The notes under the pieces were generated by a model. It saw only the letters and a list, made by a program, of their open reading frames with translations, did no database searches and was not told where the DNA came from. Below are positions 1 to 6,810 of a stretch of 40,491 bases of DNA, in pieces; within the stretch, counting starts at the first letter, position 1; each line of letters starts with the position of its first letter. The DNA is from Candidatus Merdiplasma excrementigallinarum (GTDB lineage: Bacteria > Bacillota > Clostridia > Lachnospirales > Lachnospiraceae): positions 1 to 40,491 of the forward strand of contig DVOS01000005.1 in NCBI GenBank assembly GCA_018713435.1, given 5' to 3'. The position numbers were made by a program, and so were the translations under genes.

Positions 1-1
1 G

Positions 2-106
2 GATGATTTTTATACCGTGACAAAGGAAGAATTTGATAAATGCCTGTCGATTATGTATGACACGGTAAAAAAATTAAAACAGCTGAAGCTGCCGCAGGAG
101 GAATGA
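2..106 (+). CDS. C-terminal fragment of an unidentified protein
   Basis: The frame is open from the left edge to a TGA at 104-106 and encodes the last 34 residues of a protein that starts outside the window. The fragment is hydrophilic and probably helical, rich in Lys, Asp and Glu (it ends QLKLPQEE). I do not recognise a family from so little. Its stop lies just before the nitroreductase start, and the nitroreductase ribosome binding site is inside its last codons. The two genes are therefore probably translationally coupled in one operon. Confidence 0.6.
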   Translation, partial: DDFYTVTKEEFDKCLSIMYDTVKKLKQLKLPQEE

Positions 107-108
107 AT

Positions 109-606
109 ATGAATGAAATTTTTCACAGAACCAGTATCAGAAAATACACCGATCAGCCGGTGGAACAGGAGAAAATCGAACTTCTCATGCGGGCGGCAAT
201 GGCGGCTCCTTCCGCCCGAAATCAGCAGCCCTGGGAGTTTTATGTGGTGACAGACAGGGAAACGCTGGATAAAATGGCCGGCTGCAGTCCCTATGCCTCC
301 ATGTTAAGGAGTGCGCCCCTGGGAATTGCGGTATGCTGCCGAAAGGACTGTGCCCTTCCGGGTTATGGACAGATTGACTGCAGCGCTGCCACGGAAAATC
401 TGCTGCTGGAAGCGGATTCACTGGGGCTTGGCGCTGTATGGATGGGCATTGCGCCCGTGGAAGAACGCATGGAGGCCGCCGGGGAAGTGCTGGAACTGCC
501 TGACAATCTGTATGTGTTTGCTTTTGTCGCCTGCGGGTATCCTGCCGAGGAGAAAAAGCAGCAGGACCGGTATGACGAGAGCCGCATCCGCTATATAAGG
601 GGGTAA
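109..606 (+). CDS. Nitroreductase family FMN-dependent oxidoreductase
   Basis: This is a 165-residue protein of the nitroreductase fold, which uses FMN and NAD(P)H to reduce nitroaromatics, quinones or flavins in the cytoplasm. The N-terminal RTSIRKYTDQPV is the family's first FMN-phosphate motif, and MAAPSARNQQPWEF is the usual second motif. A central GLGAVWMG and a late ACGYPAEEK also fit the family. The length suits the short, single-domain group. I chose ATG 109 over ATG 103 because AGGAGGA at 96-102 sits 7 bases from 109 but almost touches 103. It leads a close-packed redox and stress gene run. The natural substrate cannot be read from the sequence. Confidence 0.88.
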   Translation: MNEIFHRTSIRKYTDQPVEQEKIELLMRAAMAAPSARNQQPWEFYVVTDRETLDKMAGCSPYASMLRSAPLGIAVCCRKDCALPGYGQIDCSAATENLLLEADSLGLGAVWMGIAPVEERMEAAGEVLELPDNLYVFAFVACGYPAEEKKQQDRYDESRIRYIRG

Positions 607-611
607 AAATT

Positions 612-878
612 ATGATTATGCCGTGGGAAAAAGTAAAACTTTGCTCTGTCGGCGACATAAAAAAGAAAGAGCGGATACAGGAACTGCTGGCCTGCAGCGG
701 GATCTGGTATCAGCTGAAAACAACTCTCCCCAGCCGGCCGCATCCCGCGGACAGCGCCGGGATCGGAACAATGGCAGGCGTGGGAAATATGAGGAAAACA
801 GAGCAGAAAAATACATACATTTTTTATGTGAAAAAAGAGGATGAAGAGCAGGCGCGAAACCTGATAAAAGAAGCATAA
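612..878 (+). CDS. Small conserved-looking protein of unknown function
   Basis: An 88-residue soluble protein that starts 5 bases after the nitroreductase stop and ends just before the Nudix gene. The N-terminus (WEKVKLCSVGDIKKKERIQELL) and the C-terminus (YIFYVKKEDEEQARNLI) read like a small alpha/beta domain in which two similar beta-alpha units flank a low-complexity middle. This loosely recalls the DUF2007-type small signalling fold, but I cannot assign it. GGGGG at about 599-603 can act as ribosome binding site. Coding is supported by the tight operon fit and a sensible amino acid composition. The large reverse-strand frames here look like shadows. Confidence 0.65.
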   Translation: MIMPWEKVKLCSVGDIKKKERIQELLACSGIWYQLKTTLPSRPHPADSAGIGTMAGVGNMRKTEQKNTYIFYVKKEDEEQARNLIKEA

Positions 879-901
879 TGAAAATCCGGGAGGAATCACT
901 G

Positions 902-1522
902 ATGAAACAGAATGAAAAATGGCTGCAGTGGGCGGTTGAACTGCAGAGTCTGGCTCAGGCAGGGCTGTACTATGGAAAAGATCGGTTTGACCTGGAGCGG
1001 TATGAGAGGTTCCGGGAGATTGCGGCGGAGATGATCAGCTACAAAACGGAGATACCGCTGGATAAGGTGAAAGATCTGTTCTGCAATGAAACAGGTTATC
1101 AGACTCCCAAACTGGATACAAGAGCCGCTATTTTCCGGAATGATAAGATACTTCTGGTACAGGAAAATAACGGAACCTGGTCCCTGCCCGGAGGCTGGGT
1201 GGATGTGGACTGCTCTGTAGGGGAAAATACCGTGAAGGAAGTAAAAGAAGAGGCAGGGCTGGACGTAAGAGCCGATCTGGTCATTGCCATCCAGGATCGG
1301 GACAAACATAATCTTCCTGTTTATCCCTATAAGGTAACCAAAGTCTTTATGCTCTGTTCCCTGTTGGGCGGAAGTTTTCAGGAGAATATTGAGACCCGGG
1401 GAAGCGGTTATTTTTCCCTGGAGGAGCTGCCAAAGCTGGCGGAAGAAAAAAATACAAAAGAGCAGATTGCTCTCTGTTTTGAAGCTTATCACGCCAAAGA
1501 GTGGGTCACGCAGTTTGAATGA
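902..1522 (+). CDS. Nudix hydrolase with N-terminal helical domain
   Basis: A 206-residue Nudix pyrophosphohydrolase that probably cleaves a nucleoside diphosphate linked to another group, such as ADP-ribose or CDP-choline. Residues 1-65 match the helical N-terminal domain of the PF12535-type subfamily. The Nudix box lies at about 98-120 and ends KEVKEEAGL. Its first glutamate position is Cys104 and its Arg is Lys112, whereas the metal-binding EE pair (116-117) is intact. The start at ATG 902 is chosen because GGGAGGA at 888-894 lies 7 bases upstream. An in-frame ATG at 878, overlapping the previous stop, lacks such a site. The substrate is not known. Confidence 0.85.
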   Translation: MKQNEKWLQWAVELQSLAQAGLYYGKDRFDLERYERFREIAAEMISYKTEIPLDKVKDLFCNETGYQTPKLDTRAAIFRNDKILLVQENNGTWSLPGGWVDVDCSVGENTVKEVKEEAGLDVRADLVIAIQDRDKHNLPVYPYKVTKVFMLCSLLGGSFQENIETRGSGYFSLEELPKLAEEKNTKEQIALCFEAYHAKEWVTQFE

Positions 1523-1549
1523 GAACTTTAAGGGAGGAAACAAACGGAC

Positions 1550-2590
1550 ATGAAAGCAGTCGTTTATCATGGCAGCGGAAAGGTTTCACTGGAAGAGAAG
1601 GCATATCCACATCTGGAAGATCCGGGGGATGCCATTGTGCAGGTAACCCTTACCACGATCTGTTCCAGTGACATTCATATTAAACACGGAGCTGTTCCAA
1701 GAGCTGTGCCGGGAGTAACCCTGGGCCATGAGTTTGTGGGGATAGTTGTGGAAACCGGCAGCGGTGTGAAAAACGTAAAGCCCGGCGACCGGGTGGCTGT
1801 CAATGTGGAGACATTCTGCGGGACCTGTTTTTTCTGCAGACGGGGTTTTGTCAATAACTGTACGGATGAGCATGGCGGCTGGGCGCTGGGATGCCGGATT
1901 GACGGCGGACAGGCAGAGTATGTGAGAATTCCCTTTGCGGACAACGGGCTGACGCTGATACCGGATCATGTGACGGATGAGCAGGCGCTTTTCACCGGCG
2001 ATATTTTCTCCACCGGCTACTGGGCCGCGGATATCGGGGAGATCCGGCCTGCGGATACAGTGGCTGTGATCGGAGCTGGTCCTACGGGACTCTGTACCAT
2101 GGCCTGCGCCAGACTTTATAGCCCGGCAAAGATTATTGCCATTGATACAGACGAGTACCGGCTTCGTCTGGCAAAGGAAAGGGGACTGGCGGATGTCACC
2201 CTTGTGCCGGGAAAGGACAGGATACAGGAGAGGGTTCTTTCCGAGACCCGGGGACGGGGAGCGGATGTGGTACTGGAAGCGGCCGGAGGGAAGGATACCT
2301 TCCAGACTGCCTGGCAGATTGCCCGAGCGAATGCTATAGTCGTGGTGGTGGCCATGTATGAGGAGAATCAGATACTTCCGCTGCCTGCCATGTACGGGAA
2401 AAACCTTACTTTTAAAACCGGAGGCGTGGACGGCTGCCGGTGCGGAGAGATCATGGAGCTGATCGGGGCGGGAAAGCTGGACGTAAGTTTCCTGATTTCC
2501 CATCGCTGTGACTTAAGCCGCATCATGGATGCGTACGATATGTTTGAAAATAAGAAAGATCATGTGATGAAATTCGGAATTACGCCGTAA
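1550..2590 (+). CDS. Zinc-dependent medium-chain alcohol/polyol dehydrogenase
   Basis: A 346-residue member of the medium-chain dehydrogenase/reductase family, likely oxidising or reducing a secondary alcohol or polyol with NAD(P). Catalytic zinc ligands are visible as Cys38 (ICSSD), His60-Glu61 (GHE) and a likely Asp151. The structural zinc lobe is complete, with Cys90, Cys93, Cys96 and Cys104. The Rossmann motif GAGPTG is at 175-180, followed by an acidic IDTD segment that suggests NAD rather than NADP. A GGGAGG site lies upstream of ATG 1550. It resembles the threonine/sorbitol dehydrogenase and clostridial secondary alcohol dehydrogenase branch. The exact substrate is unknown. Confidence 0.87.
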   Translation: MKAVVYHGSGKVSLEEKAYPHLEDPGDAIVQVTLTTICSSDIHIKHGAVPRAVPGVTLGHEFVGIVVETGSGVKNVKPGDRVAVNVETFCGTCFFCRRGFVNNCTDEHGGWALGCRIDGGQAEYVRIPFADNGLTLIPDHVTDEQALFTGDIFSTGYWAADIGEIRPADTVAVIGAGPTGLCTMACARLYSPAKIIAIDTDEYRLRLAKERGLADVTLVPGKDRIQERVLSETRGRGADVVLEAAGGKDTFQTAWQIARANAIVVVVAMYEENQILPLPAMYGKNLTFKTGGVDGCRCGEIMELIGAGKLDVSFLISHRCDLSRIMDAYDMFENKKDHVMKFGITP

Positions 2591-2606
2591 GAGGGAGAAA
2601 TTGTAA

Positions 2607-3476
2607 ATGAGAGCAGATTCATACTGTATGTCCTGTCTGGTGCAGAAACAGGAACAGCGGATAAGAGATTTTAAAGATGAGGATAAAAAGACGGAATTTA
2701 TGCGTCAGGTACTGGAACTGATCGGCTCCTGCGATCCGGAGCTGTCCGCGCCCTCCATCATCCGCAGGATCGCCCCGCTGTATGAAGCGTACTGGGGAAA
2801 ACCCCGGGATATGGAGAGAGAAAAGAAGGAGTTCAATGAATTCCTGCTGGAGATGGAGCCGGATCTGGAGCAGGCTATCCGGCGGGAGGAGGATCCTCTG
2901 AAGGCGGCTTTAAATTATGCCAGAATGGGGAATTATATCGACTTTACTACCGTAAAGAATGTATCCAGAGAGGGACTTCTGGAACTGTTTGATACCCAGA
3001 AGGAAAAGCCGGTGGATCAGAAGGAGTATGATTTCTTTCGCAGGGACCTGGAGACAGGAAGGAAACTGGTTTATCTGCCGGACAACTGCGGAGAGATTGT
3101 GCTGGATAAAATTTTGATCCGTCTGTTAAAGGAACTTTATCCGAAACTGGATATCCTGGTTCTTGTCCGGGGCGTGCCTGTCGTAAATGACGTGGATATG
3201 GAAGCTGCCAGAGAGGTAGGGCTGGATGGAATCGCAGAGGTTCTGGAGAACGGCAGCGCCATTGCCGGGACTGATCTGAAAGACATCAGCGAAAAAGCCA
3301 GGAAAGCGGTGGAAGAGGCCGACCTGATTATTTCAAAAGGCCAGGGAAATTTCGAGACTATCCATGGCTGCGGGCTTAATATTTATTATCTGTTTTTATG
3401 CAAATGCGGCTGGTTCATGAAACGGTTCGGGGCCGGGATGCTGGACCCCATGTTTTTAAATGAGAGGCGGATCTGA
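2607..3476 (+). CDS. DUF89 (ARMT1-like) metal-dependent phosphatase
   Basis: A 289-residue DUF89 protein. Characterised members of this family are metal-dependent phosphatases that remove damaged or excess sugar phosphates ('damage control'). The N-terminal CMSC (residues 7-10) marks the bacterial subgroup. The key motif LPDNCGE (Asp159, Asn160) and the later ISKGQGNFET (around 240-250) match the metal and phosphate site, with a VNDVD segment between them. GAGGGAG at 2591-2597 precedes ATG 2607 by 9 bases. It sits between the dehydrogenase and the NimA-like gene, and a repair role for reactive phosphosugars would fit the context. That role is inference. Confidence 0.85.
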   Translation: MRADSYCMSCLVQKQEQRIRDFKDEDKKTEFMRQVLELIGSCDPELSAPSIIRRIAPLYEAYWGKPRDMEREKKEFNEFLLEMEPDLEQAIRREEDPLKAALNYARMGNYIDFTTVKNVSREGLLELFDTQKEKPVDQKEYDFFRRDLETGRKLVYLPDNCGEIVLDKILIRLLKELYPKLDILVLVRGVPVVNDVDMEAAREVGLDGIAEVLENGSAIAGTDLKDISEKARKAVEEADLIISKGQGNFETIHGCGLNIYYLFLCKCGWFMKRFGAGMLDPMFLNERRI

Positions 3477-3477
3477 T

Positions 3478-3969
3478 ATGCGGGAGATGAGGCGAAAGGC
3501 CAGAGAAATCAAAAGCAGCGCCATAATCCGGGAGATACTGGAAGAATGCCGGGTGGTCAGAATCGGGACTGCGGACCGGGAAGGAATGTTTATCGTTCCC
3601 GTTAATTTCGGCTATGATTTTTCGGTTCGAAATGAAGCGTGGGATCTGAAGCTGTATATCCACGGCGCCATGGAAGGAAGGAAAGCGGAAGCCTTTGGGG
3701 CATCCTCTGAGGTGGCGCTGGAGATGGACTGCCGCCACCGGCTGATCACCGGGGAAAACGCCTGCAGCTGTTCTTTTTCCTACAGAAGCATTATGGGAAA
3801 CGGAAAAATACGGCGGCTGGACAGGTCTGAGGAGAAAGCCTATGCCCTGGAACGGATTATGGAACATACAGCGCCGGAAGCGGCAAAGGAATTTCAGCCG
3901 GGAGTGCTGGAACATACGGCGGTGTACTGTATTGAGGTTCGGTATTTTTCCGGGAAGGAGAGAACATAA
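3478..3969 (+). CDS. Pyridoxamine 5'-phosphate oxidase family protein, NimA-like
   Basis: A 163-residue flavin-binding split-barrel protein of the group that includes the 5-nitroimidazole reductases (Nim). The opening MREMRRKAREIKS, then VVRIGTADREGMFIVPVNFGYDF and the later LYIHGAMEGRKAEAF, are typical of this group. FMN or a related flavin is expected as cofactor. ATG 3478 follows the DUF89 stop directly and has GAGAGG at 3462-3467 about 10 bases upstream; ATG 3460, inside the previous gene, is an alternative. Related proteins are very common in anaerobes and most do not confer nitroimidazole resistance, so drug resistance should not be assumed. Confidence 0.85.
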   Translation: MREMRRKAREIKSSAIIREILEECRVVRIGTADREGMFIVPVNFGYDFSVRNEAWDLKLYIHGAMEGRKAEAFGASSEVALEMDCRHRLITGENACSCSFSYRSIMGNGKIRRLDRSEEKAYALERIMEHTAPEAAKEFQPGVLEHTAVYCIEVRYFSGKERT

Positions 3970-3971
3970 AT

Positions 3972-4349
3972 ATGGACGATCAGGTTTTATTTTTCTTTGA
4001 TCAGATGCCGGAAGCGCTTCCTCTCTATGAGACATTTGAAAAAAAGTTATACGCAGAGATTGAAAATATAGAGCGGAAAGTACAAAAAACCCAGATCTCT
4101 TTTTACCATAGGCATCTGTTTGCCTGTGTATCCTTTGCAAAGGTAAGAAAAGCGAAGGAGCGTCCTCCGGTTTATATCGTGATTACGTTTGGAACCGGGA
4201 GAAGGATCGAATCACCCCGGATTGATGTGGCTGCAGAGCCTTATCCGAACCGCTGGACTCATCATATGCTGATTTCCCGTGCAGAAGAGATCGATGGAGA
4301 ACTGATGGAATGGGTAAGAGAAGCCGCTGAATTTTCTGCAGGGAAGTAA
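3972..4349 (+). CDS. DUF5655 domain protein
   Basis: A 125-residue soluble protein that I recognise as DUF5655-like. It starts with a short helical region (LPLYETFEKKLYAEI), followed by VQKTQISFYHRHLFACVSF, a strand VYIVITFGTGRRIESPRI, and a conserved-looking YPNRWTHHMLIS. No catalytic motif is known for the family. AAGGAG at 3956-3961 lies 10 bases before ATG 3972, and the gene starts just after the NimA-like stop, so it is the last member of the left-hand operon. It is followed by the only long non-coding gap in the window. Confidence 0.8.
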   Translation: MDDQVLFFFDQMPEALPLYETFEKKLYAEIENIERKVQKTQISFYHRHLFACVSFAKVRKAKERPPVYIVITFGTGRRIESPRIDVAAEPYPNRWTHHMLISRAEEIDGELMEWVREAAEFSAGK

Positions 4350-4386
4350 AAAACACGGAGTCTCTTTTTGATAGTTGCGCAATATA

Positions 4387-4415
4387 TTGATTCTATTTGT
4401 GCCGCATGTTATAAT
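4387..4415 (+). promoter_or_regulatory. Sigma-A type promoter for the toxin-like RNA
   Basis: A -35 box TTGATT (4387-4392), a 17-base spacer and a perfect -10 TATAAT (4410-4415) predict a transcript starting near 4422. No full-length gene follows. The RNA would run about 130 bases into a symmetric terminator hairpin. Confidence 0.65.
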
Positions 4416-4421
4416 TTTACG

Positions 4422-4614
4422 GGCAAAGCAACCGTGTTGCAGGGTGGTTGTCCTCTATTCTTACATAGGAATGGGGGTGATGCTGATGAAACATTTTGAC
4501 TTTAGCAGACACAGAAGACCACCCTTACACTTTGACCCAAGGGTGGTCTTCTACACACTTTTTAAGGTCAACCCCTTGTGGGCGGTTGCTCTGTTTTATG
4601 AAATACATTTGTAA
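4422..4614 (+). pseudogene. Degenerate type I toxin (holin-like) locus
   Basis: A short transcript unit with the hallmarks of Fst/TxpA/holin-like type I toxin genes but without an intact toxin. A strong GGGGGTGAT site (4473-4481) precedes ATG 4486. The 42-codon frame (4486-4614) has only about 9 codons before it runs straight through the terminator hairpin, so the usual membrane-helix coding section seems deleted. AGCAACCG at 4427-4434, near the predicted RNA 5' end, is mirrored by CGGTTGCT at 4583-4590. An opposing promoter at 4642-4670 could make the antisense RNA. Family assignment rests on architecture and on the recalled look of clostridial loci of this kind, so it is inference. Confidence 0.45.
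4513..4552. terminator. Symmetric bidirectional terminator hairpin
   Basis: A perfect 14-base-pair stem is formed by 4513-4526 and 4539-4552 around a 12-base loop. Because the arms begin and end in AGAAGA/TCTTCT with T-rich sequence after it (4559-4563), it can act on the rightward RNA. Its position between two facing promoters suggests it also stops the leftward RNA. Confidence 0.65.
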
Positions 4615-4635
4615 ACTGTGTTTATTCCGTATTTC
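4513..4635 (-). ncRNA. Candidate antisense RNA of the toxin-like locus
   Basis: The reverse-strand promoter at 4642-4670 would start an RNA near 4635. It would run through AGCAACCGCCC (complement of about 4580-4590) and stop at the shared hairpin 4513-4552. Its internal AGCAACCG matches the 5' end of the rightward RNA. That shared sequence is the kind of repeat through which convergent toxin and antitoxin RNAs pair in par/Fst-like systems. There is no direct evidence that it is expressed. Confidence 0.35.
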
Positions 4636-4641
4636 ATTTAC

Positions 4642-4670
4642 AATATAGCACTTTTCTTTTAAAGAGGCAA
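4642..4670 (-). promoter_or_regulatory. Reverse-strand promoter facing the toxin-like locus
   Basis: Read on the minus strand: -35 TTGCCT (4665-4670), a 17-base spacer, and an extended -10 TGCTATATT with its core at 4642-4647. It points left into the hairpin at 4513-4552 and away from the sugar kinase. It lies back to back with the kinase promoter. Confidence 0.5.
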
Positions 4671-4698
4671 GAAAATTTAAGTGAATTGCACGGATAAA

Positions 4699-4727
4699 TT
4701 GACATTGACACTTTTGTATATTAAAAT
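4699..4727 (+). promoter_or_regulatory. Promoter of the FGGY kinase gene
   Basis: A perfect -35 TTGACA (4699-4704), a 17-base spacer and -10 TAAAAT (4722-4727) lie 89 bases before the kinase start. A second TTGACA follows immediately (4705-4710), giving a tandem TTGACATTGACA, but it has no equally good -10. Confidence 0.6.
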
Positions 4728-4753
4728 AAAAATAATAAACTGTTTTCTGTGCA

Positions 4754-4792
4754 GTTTCCATAAAATTTGTACGGAAACATAAAATTTGTTTC
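4754..4792 (+). promoter_or_regulatory. Operator-like repeats in the kinase leader
   Basis: CATAAAATTTGT occurs twice (4759-4770 and 4778-4789), 19 bases apart. Overlapping these are inverted arms GTTTCC/GGAAAC (4754-4778) and GAAACA/TGTTTC (4774-4792). They lie just downstream of the predicted transcription start, where a repressor would block elongation. The half-site ATTTGTACG is identical to one arm of the known Bacillus AraR operator. A GntR-type AraR-like regulator is therefore possible, though not shown. Confidence 0.4.
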
Positions 4793-4815
4793 GTTTATGA
4801 AGGAGGACGCAAACT

Positions 4816-6417
4816 ATGAGTTTAGACGCGAAGACGGCGGTTTTGAACGGGAAAACCGCTCTGGGTATCGAATTTGGTTCCACCAGGATCAAAGCGGTTC
4901 TGATTGACGAGGAGAATAAGGTTATCGCCCAGGGAAACCATGACTGGGAGAACCGACTGGAAAACGGTATCTGGACCTACAGCCTGGAGGATATCTGGAC
5001 AGGCCTGCAGGACTGCTACGCAAATATGGCAAAGGACGTGAAGGAGAAATACGGAGTGGAGATAGAGACCATCGGTTCCATCGGCTTCTCCGCCATGATG
5101 CACGGCTACATGGCCTTTAACGCCCAGGATGAGCTGCTGGTTCCCTTCCGTACCTGGAGAAATACCATTACGGAGGAGGCTGCCCAGAAGCTGACGGAGC
5201 TGTTCCATTTCAATATTCCTCAGAGATGGAGCATCGCTCATCTGTATCAGGCGATCCTGAACAAGGAGCCCCATGTAAAGGATATTACTTTCTTTACCAC
5301 GCTGGCAGGCTATATCCACTGGCAGCTGTCCGGCGAGAAGGTGCTGGGCGTGGGAGACGCCTCCGGCATGTTCCCCATTGATGCCAAAACCAGAAATTAT
5401 GACGCGGCTATGGTGCAGAAATTCGATGATCTCCTGGGAGGCGCTTATCCCTGGAAGCTGAAAGACATTCTGCCCGGCGTCCTGCTGGCGGGAGATAAGG
5501 CCGGAACTCTGACGGAAAAAGGAGCAAAGCTTCTGGATGTTTCCGGAAAACTGAAGGCCGGAATTCCCATGTGCCCGCCGGAGGGAGATGCCGGTACGGG
5601 CATGACCGCCACCAACAGCGTGGAAGTGACCACCGGAAACGTATCCGCCGGTACATCTGTCTTTTCCATGGTAGTGCTGGAGGAGGATCTGAAGGGCGTA
5701 TATCCGGAACTGGATGTGGTGACTACTCCCAGCGGCGATTCCGTGGCTATGGTGCACTGCAACAACTGTACCTCCGACCTGAATGCCTGGGTGAATATCT
5801 TTAAGGAATACGGGGAGGCCATGGGGCTGAAGCCGGATATGAATCAGATTTTCGGAACGCTTTACAATAAAGCCATGGAGGGGGATCCGGACTGCGGCGG
5901 ACTGCTGGCGTACAACTATTTTTCCGGCGAGCCTGTAACCGGGTTCAATGAAGGACGGCCTCTGTTTGCCAGAACCCCCAACGCCAGATTCAGCCTGGCC
6001 AACTTTATGCGGGCCAATCTGTTTTCATCCCTGGCTACCCTGAAGATCGGCATGGATATTCTGTTCAAGGAAGAAAATGTGAAAGTAAGCCGCCTGATGG
6101 GCCATGGCGGTCTGTTCAAGACTAAGGGCGTGGGACAGAGCATCCTGGCAGCGGCGGCCAACGCGCCTGTGACGGTGATGGATACAGCCGGCGAGGGCGG
6201 CGCCTGGGGTATTGCCGTACTAGCCAACTATATGGTGAGCAAGGAACAGGAGGAAAGCCTGGCCGATTACCTGAACAATAAGGTATTTGCCGGCGAGACA
6301 GGCACGACTCTGGAGCCCGATCCTAAGGACGTGGCAGGATTTGACGCCTTTATTGAAACCTATAAAGCAGGTCTTCCCATTGAGCGGGCTGCTGTTGAGA
6401 GTATGAAGGCAGAGTAA
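4816..6417 (+). CDS. FGGY-family carbohydrate kinase
   Basis: A 533-residue sugar kinase of the FGGY family (ATP-dependent phosphorylation of a pentulose or similar sugar in the cytoplasm). The first phosphate loop is [15 protein letters not shown] (about 17-31), with MHG near 95. [10 protein letters not shown] gives the second phosphate motif, and [10 protein letters not shown] followed by [10 protein letters not shown] is the adenosine-binding region. AAGGAGG at 4799-4805 precedes ATG 4816. It stands alone between its own promoter and terminator, with AraR-like repeats in the leader. This hints at ribulose or xylulose as substrate, but no arabinose or xylose genes are near, so I leave the sugar unnamed. 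Confidence 0.85.
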   Translation: MSLDAKTAVLNGKTALGIEFGSTRIKAVLIDEENKVIAQGNHDWENRLENGIWTYSLEDIWTGLQDCYANMAKDVKEKYGVEIETIGSIGFSAMMHGYMAFNAQDELLVPFRTWRNTITEEAAQKLTELFHFNIPQRWSIAHLYQAILNKEPHVKDITFFTTLAGYIHWQLSGEKVLGVGDASGMFPIDAKTRNYDAAMVQKFDDLLGGAYPWKLKDILPGVLLAGDKAGTLTEKGAKLLDVSGKLKAGIPMCPPEGDAGTGMTATNSVEVTTGNVSAGTSVFSMVVLEEDLKGVYPELDVVTTPSGDSVAMVHCNNCTSDLNAWVNIFKEYGEAMGLKPDMNQIFGTLYNKAMEGDPDCGGLLAYNYFSGEPVTGFNEGRPLFARTPNARFSLANFMRANLFSSLATLKIGMDILFKEENVKVSRLMGHGGLFKTKGVGQSILAAAANAPVTVMDTAGEGGAWGIAVLANYMVSKEQEESLADYLNNKVFAGETGTTLEPDPKDVAGFDAFIETYKAGLPIERAAVESMKAE

Positions 6418-6445
6418 TATTCTGAGAAAAATTTCATATGTATGA

Positions 6446-6497
6446 TAAAAAGGTGTTCTCGATTTCATGTTTCCAGACAATCCGGGAACACCTTTTT
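6446..6497 (+). terminator. Rho-independent terminator of the kinase gene
   Basis: AAAAAGGTGTTC (6446-6457) pairs with GAACACCTTTTT (6486-6497) across a 28-base loop that contains further short pairing (TCTCG with CCGGG). The T-run follows directly. The A-run on the other side means it could also work leftward. Confidence 0.75.
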
Positions 6498-6542
6498 ATT
6501 ATCAGAAAGCAATCTTCATAGCGGACGGATGCGGGAATGAGA

Positions 6543-6797
6543 ATGAAAAAAGACCGTGATTCCAGGAAAACAGGAGACCTGGCATGGAACACCTGCTGTC
6601 TGACGGCCAGAGGGCAGAACGAGGTCGTAATTGAAAATTACAGGGGGATCCTGGAATATACGCCGGAATGCCTGGTCGTACTGACCAAACAGTGCCGGGT
6701 GGAAGTGAAAGGGAAAAAACTGGAGATATCGTACTATGGAAAGGAGGAGATGAAGGTCACCGGAAAAATTGACTGTATTTCCTACCGGAGGCAGTAG
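6543..6797 (+). CDS. yqfC: Sporulation protein YqfC
   Basis: A small YabP/YqfC-family protein (84 residues from ATG 6543; ATG 6537 is an alternative two codons earlier). The family fold is visible as a run of short strands: NEVVIENYRGILEYTPECLVVLT, then CRVEVKGKKLEISYYGKEEMKVTGKI. In Bacillus the gene is made in the mother cell early in sporulation under sigma-E, always next to yqfD, as here. The upstream site GCGGGA is weak. The presence of this pair is good evidence that the host forms spores or descends from a spore former. Confidence 0.85.
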   Translation: MKKDRDSRKTGDLAWNTCCLTARGQNEVVIENYRGILEYTPECLVVLTKQCRVEVKGKKLEISYYGKEEMKVTGKIDCISYRRQ

Positions 6798-6810
6798 AGG
6801 AGGAACGGTT

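Noticed and set aside
1586-2503. 305-codon reverse frame opposite the zinc dehydrogenase
   Set aside because: The plus-strand gene has all catalytic and zinc motifs; the reverse frame shows none of any family.
3478-3969. Calling the NimA-like gene a nitroimidazole resistance gene
   Set aside because: Most family members in anaerobes are not resistance determinants, and no mobile element or strong promoter insertion is present.
4375-4614. 79-codon frame from a TTG start as a real protein
   Set aside because: It begins upstream of the predicted transcription start and runs through the terminator hairpin. Only the part after ATG 4486 has a translation signal.
4759-4789. Two-copy direct repeat as a possible CRISPR or iteron array
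   Set aside because: There are only two short copies with a 7-base gap, in a promoter-proximal position. An operator fits better.
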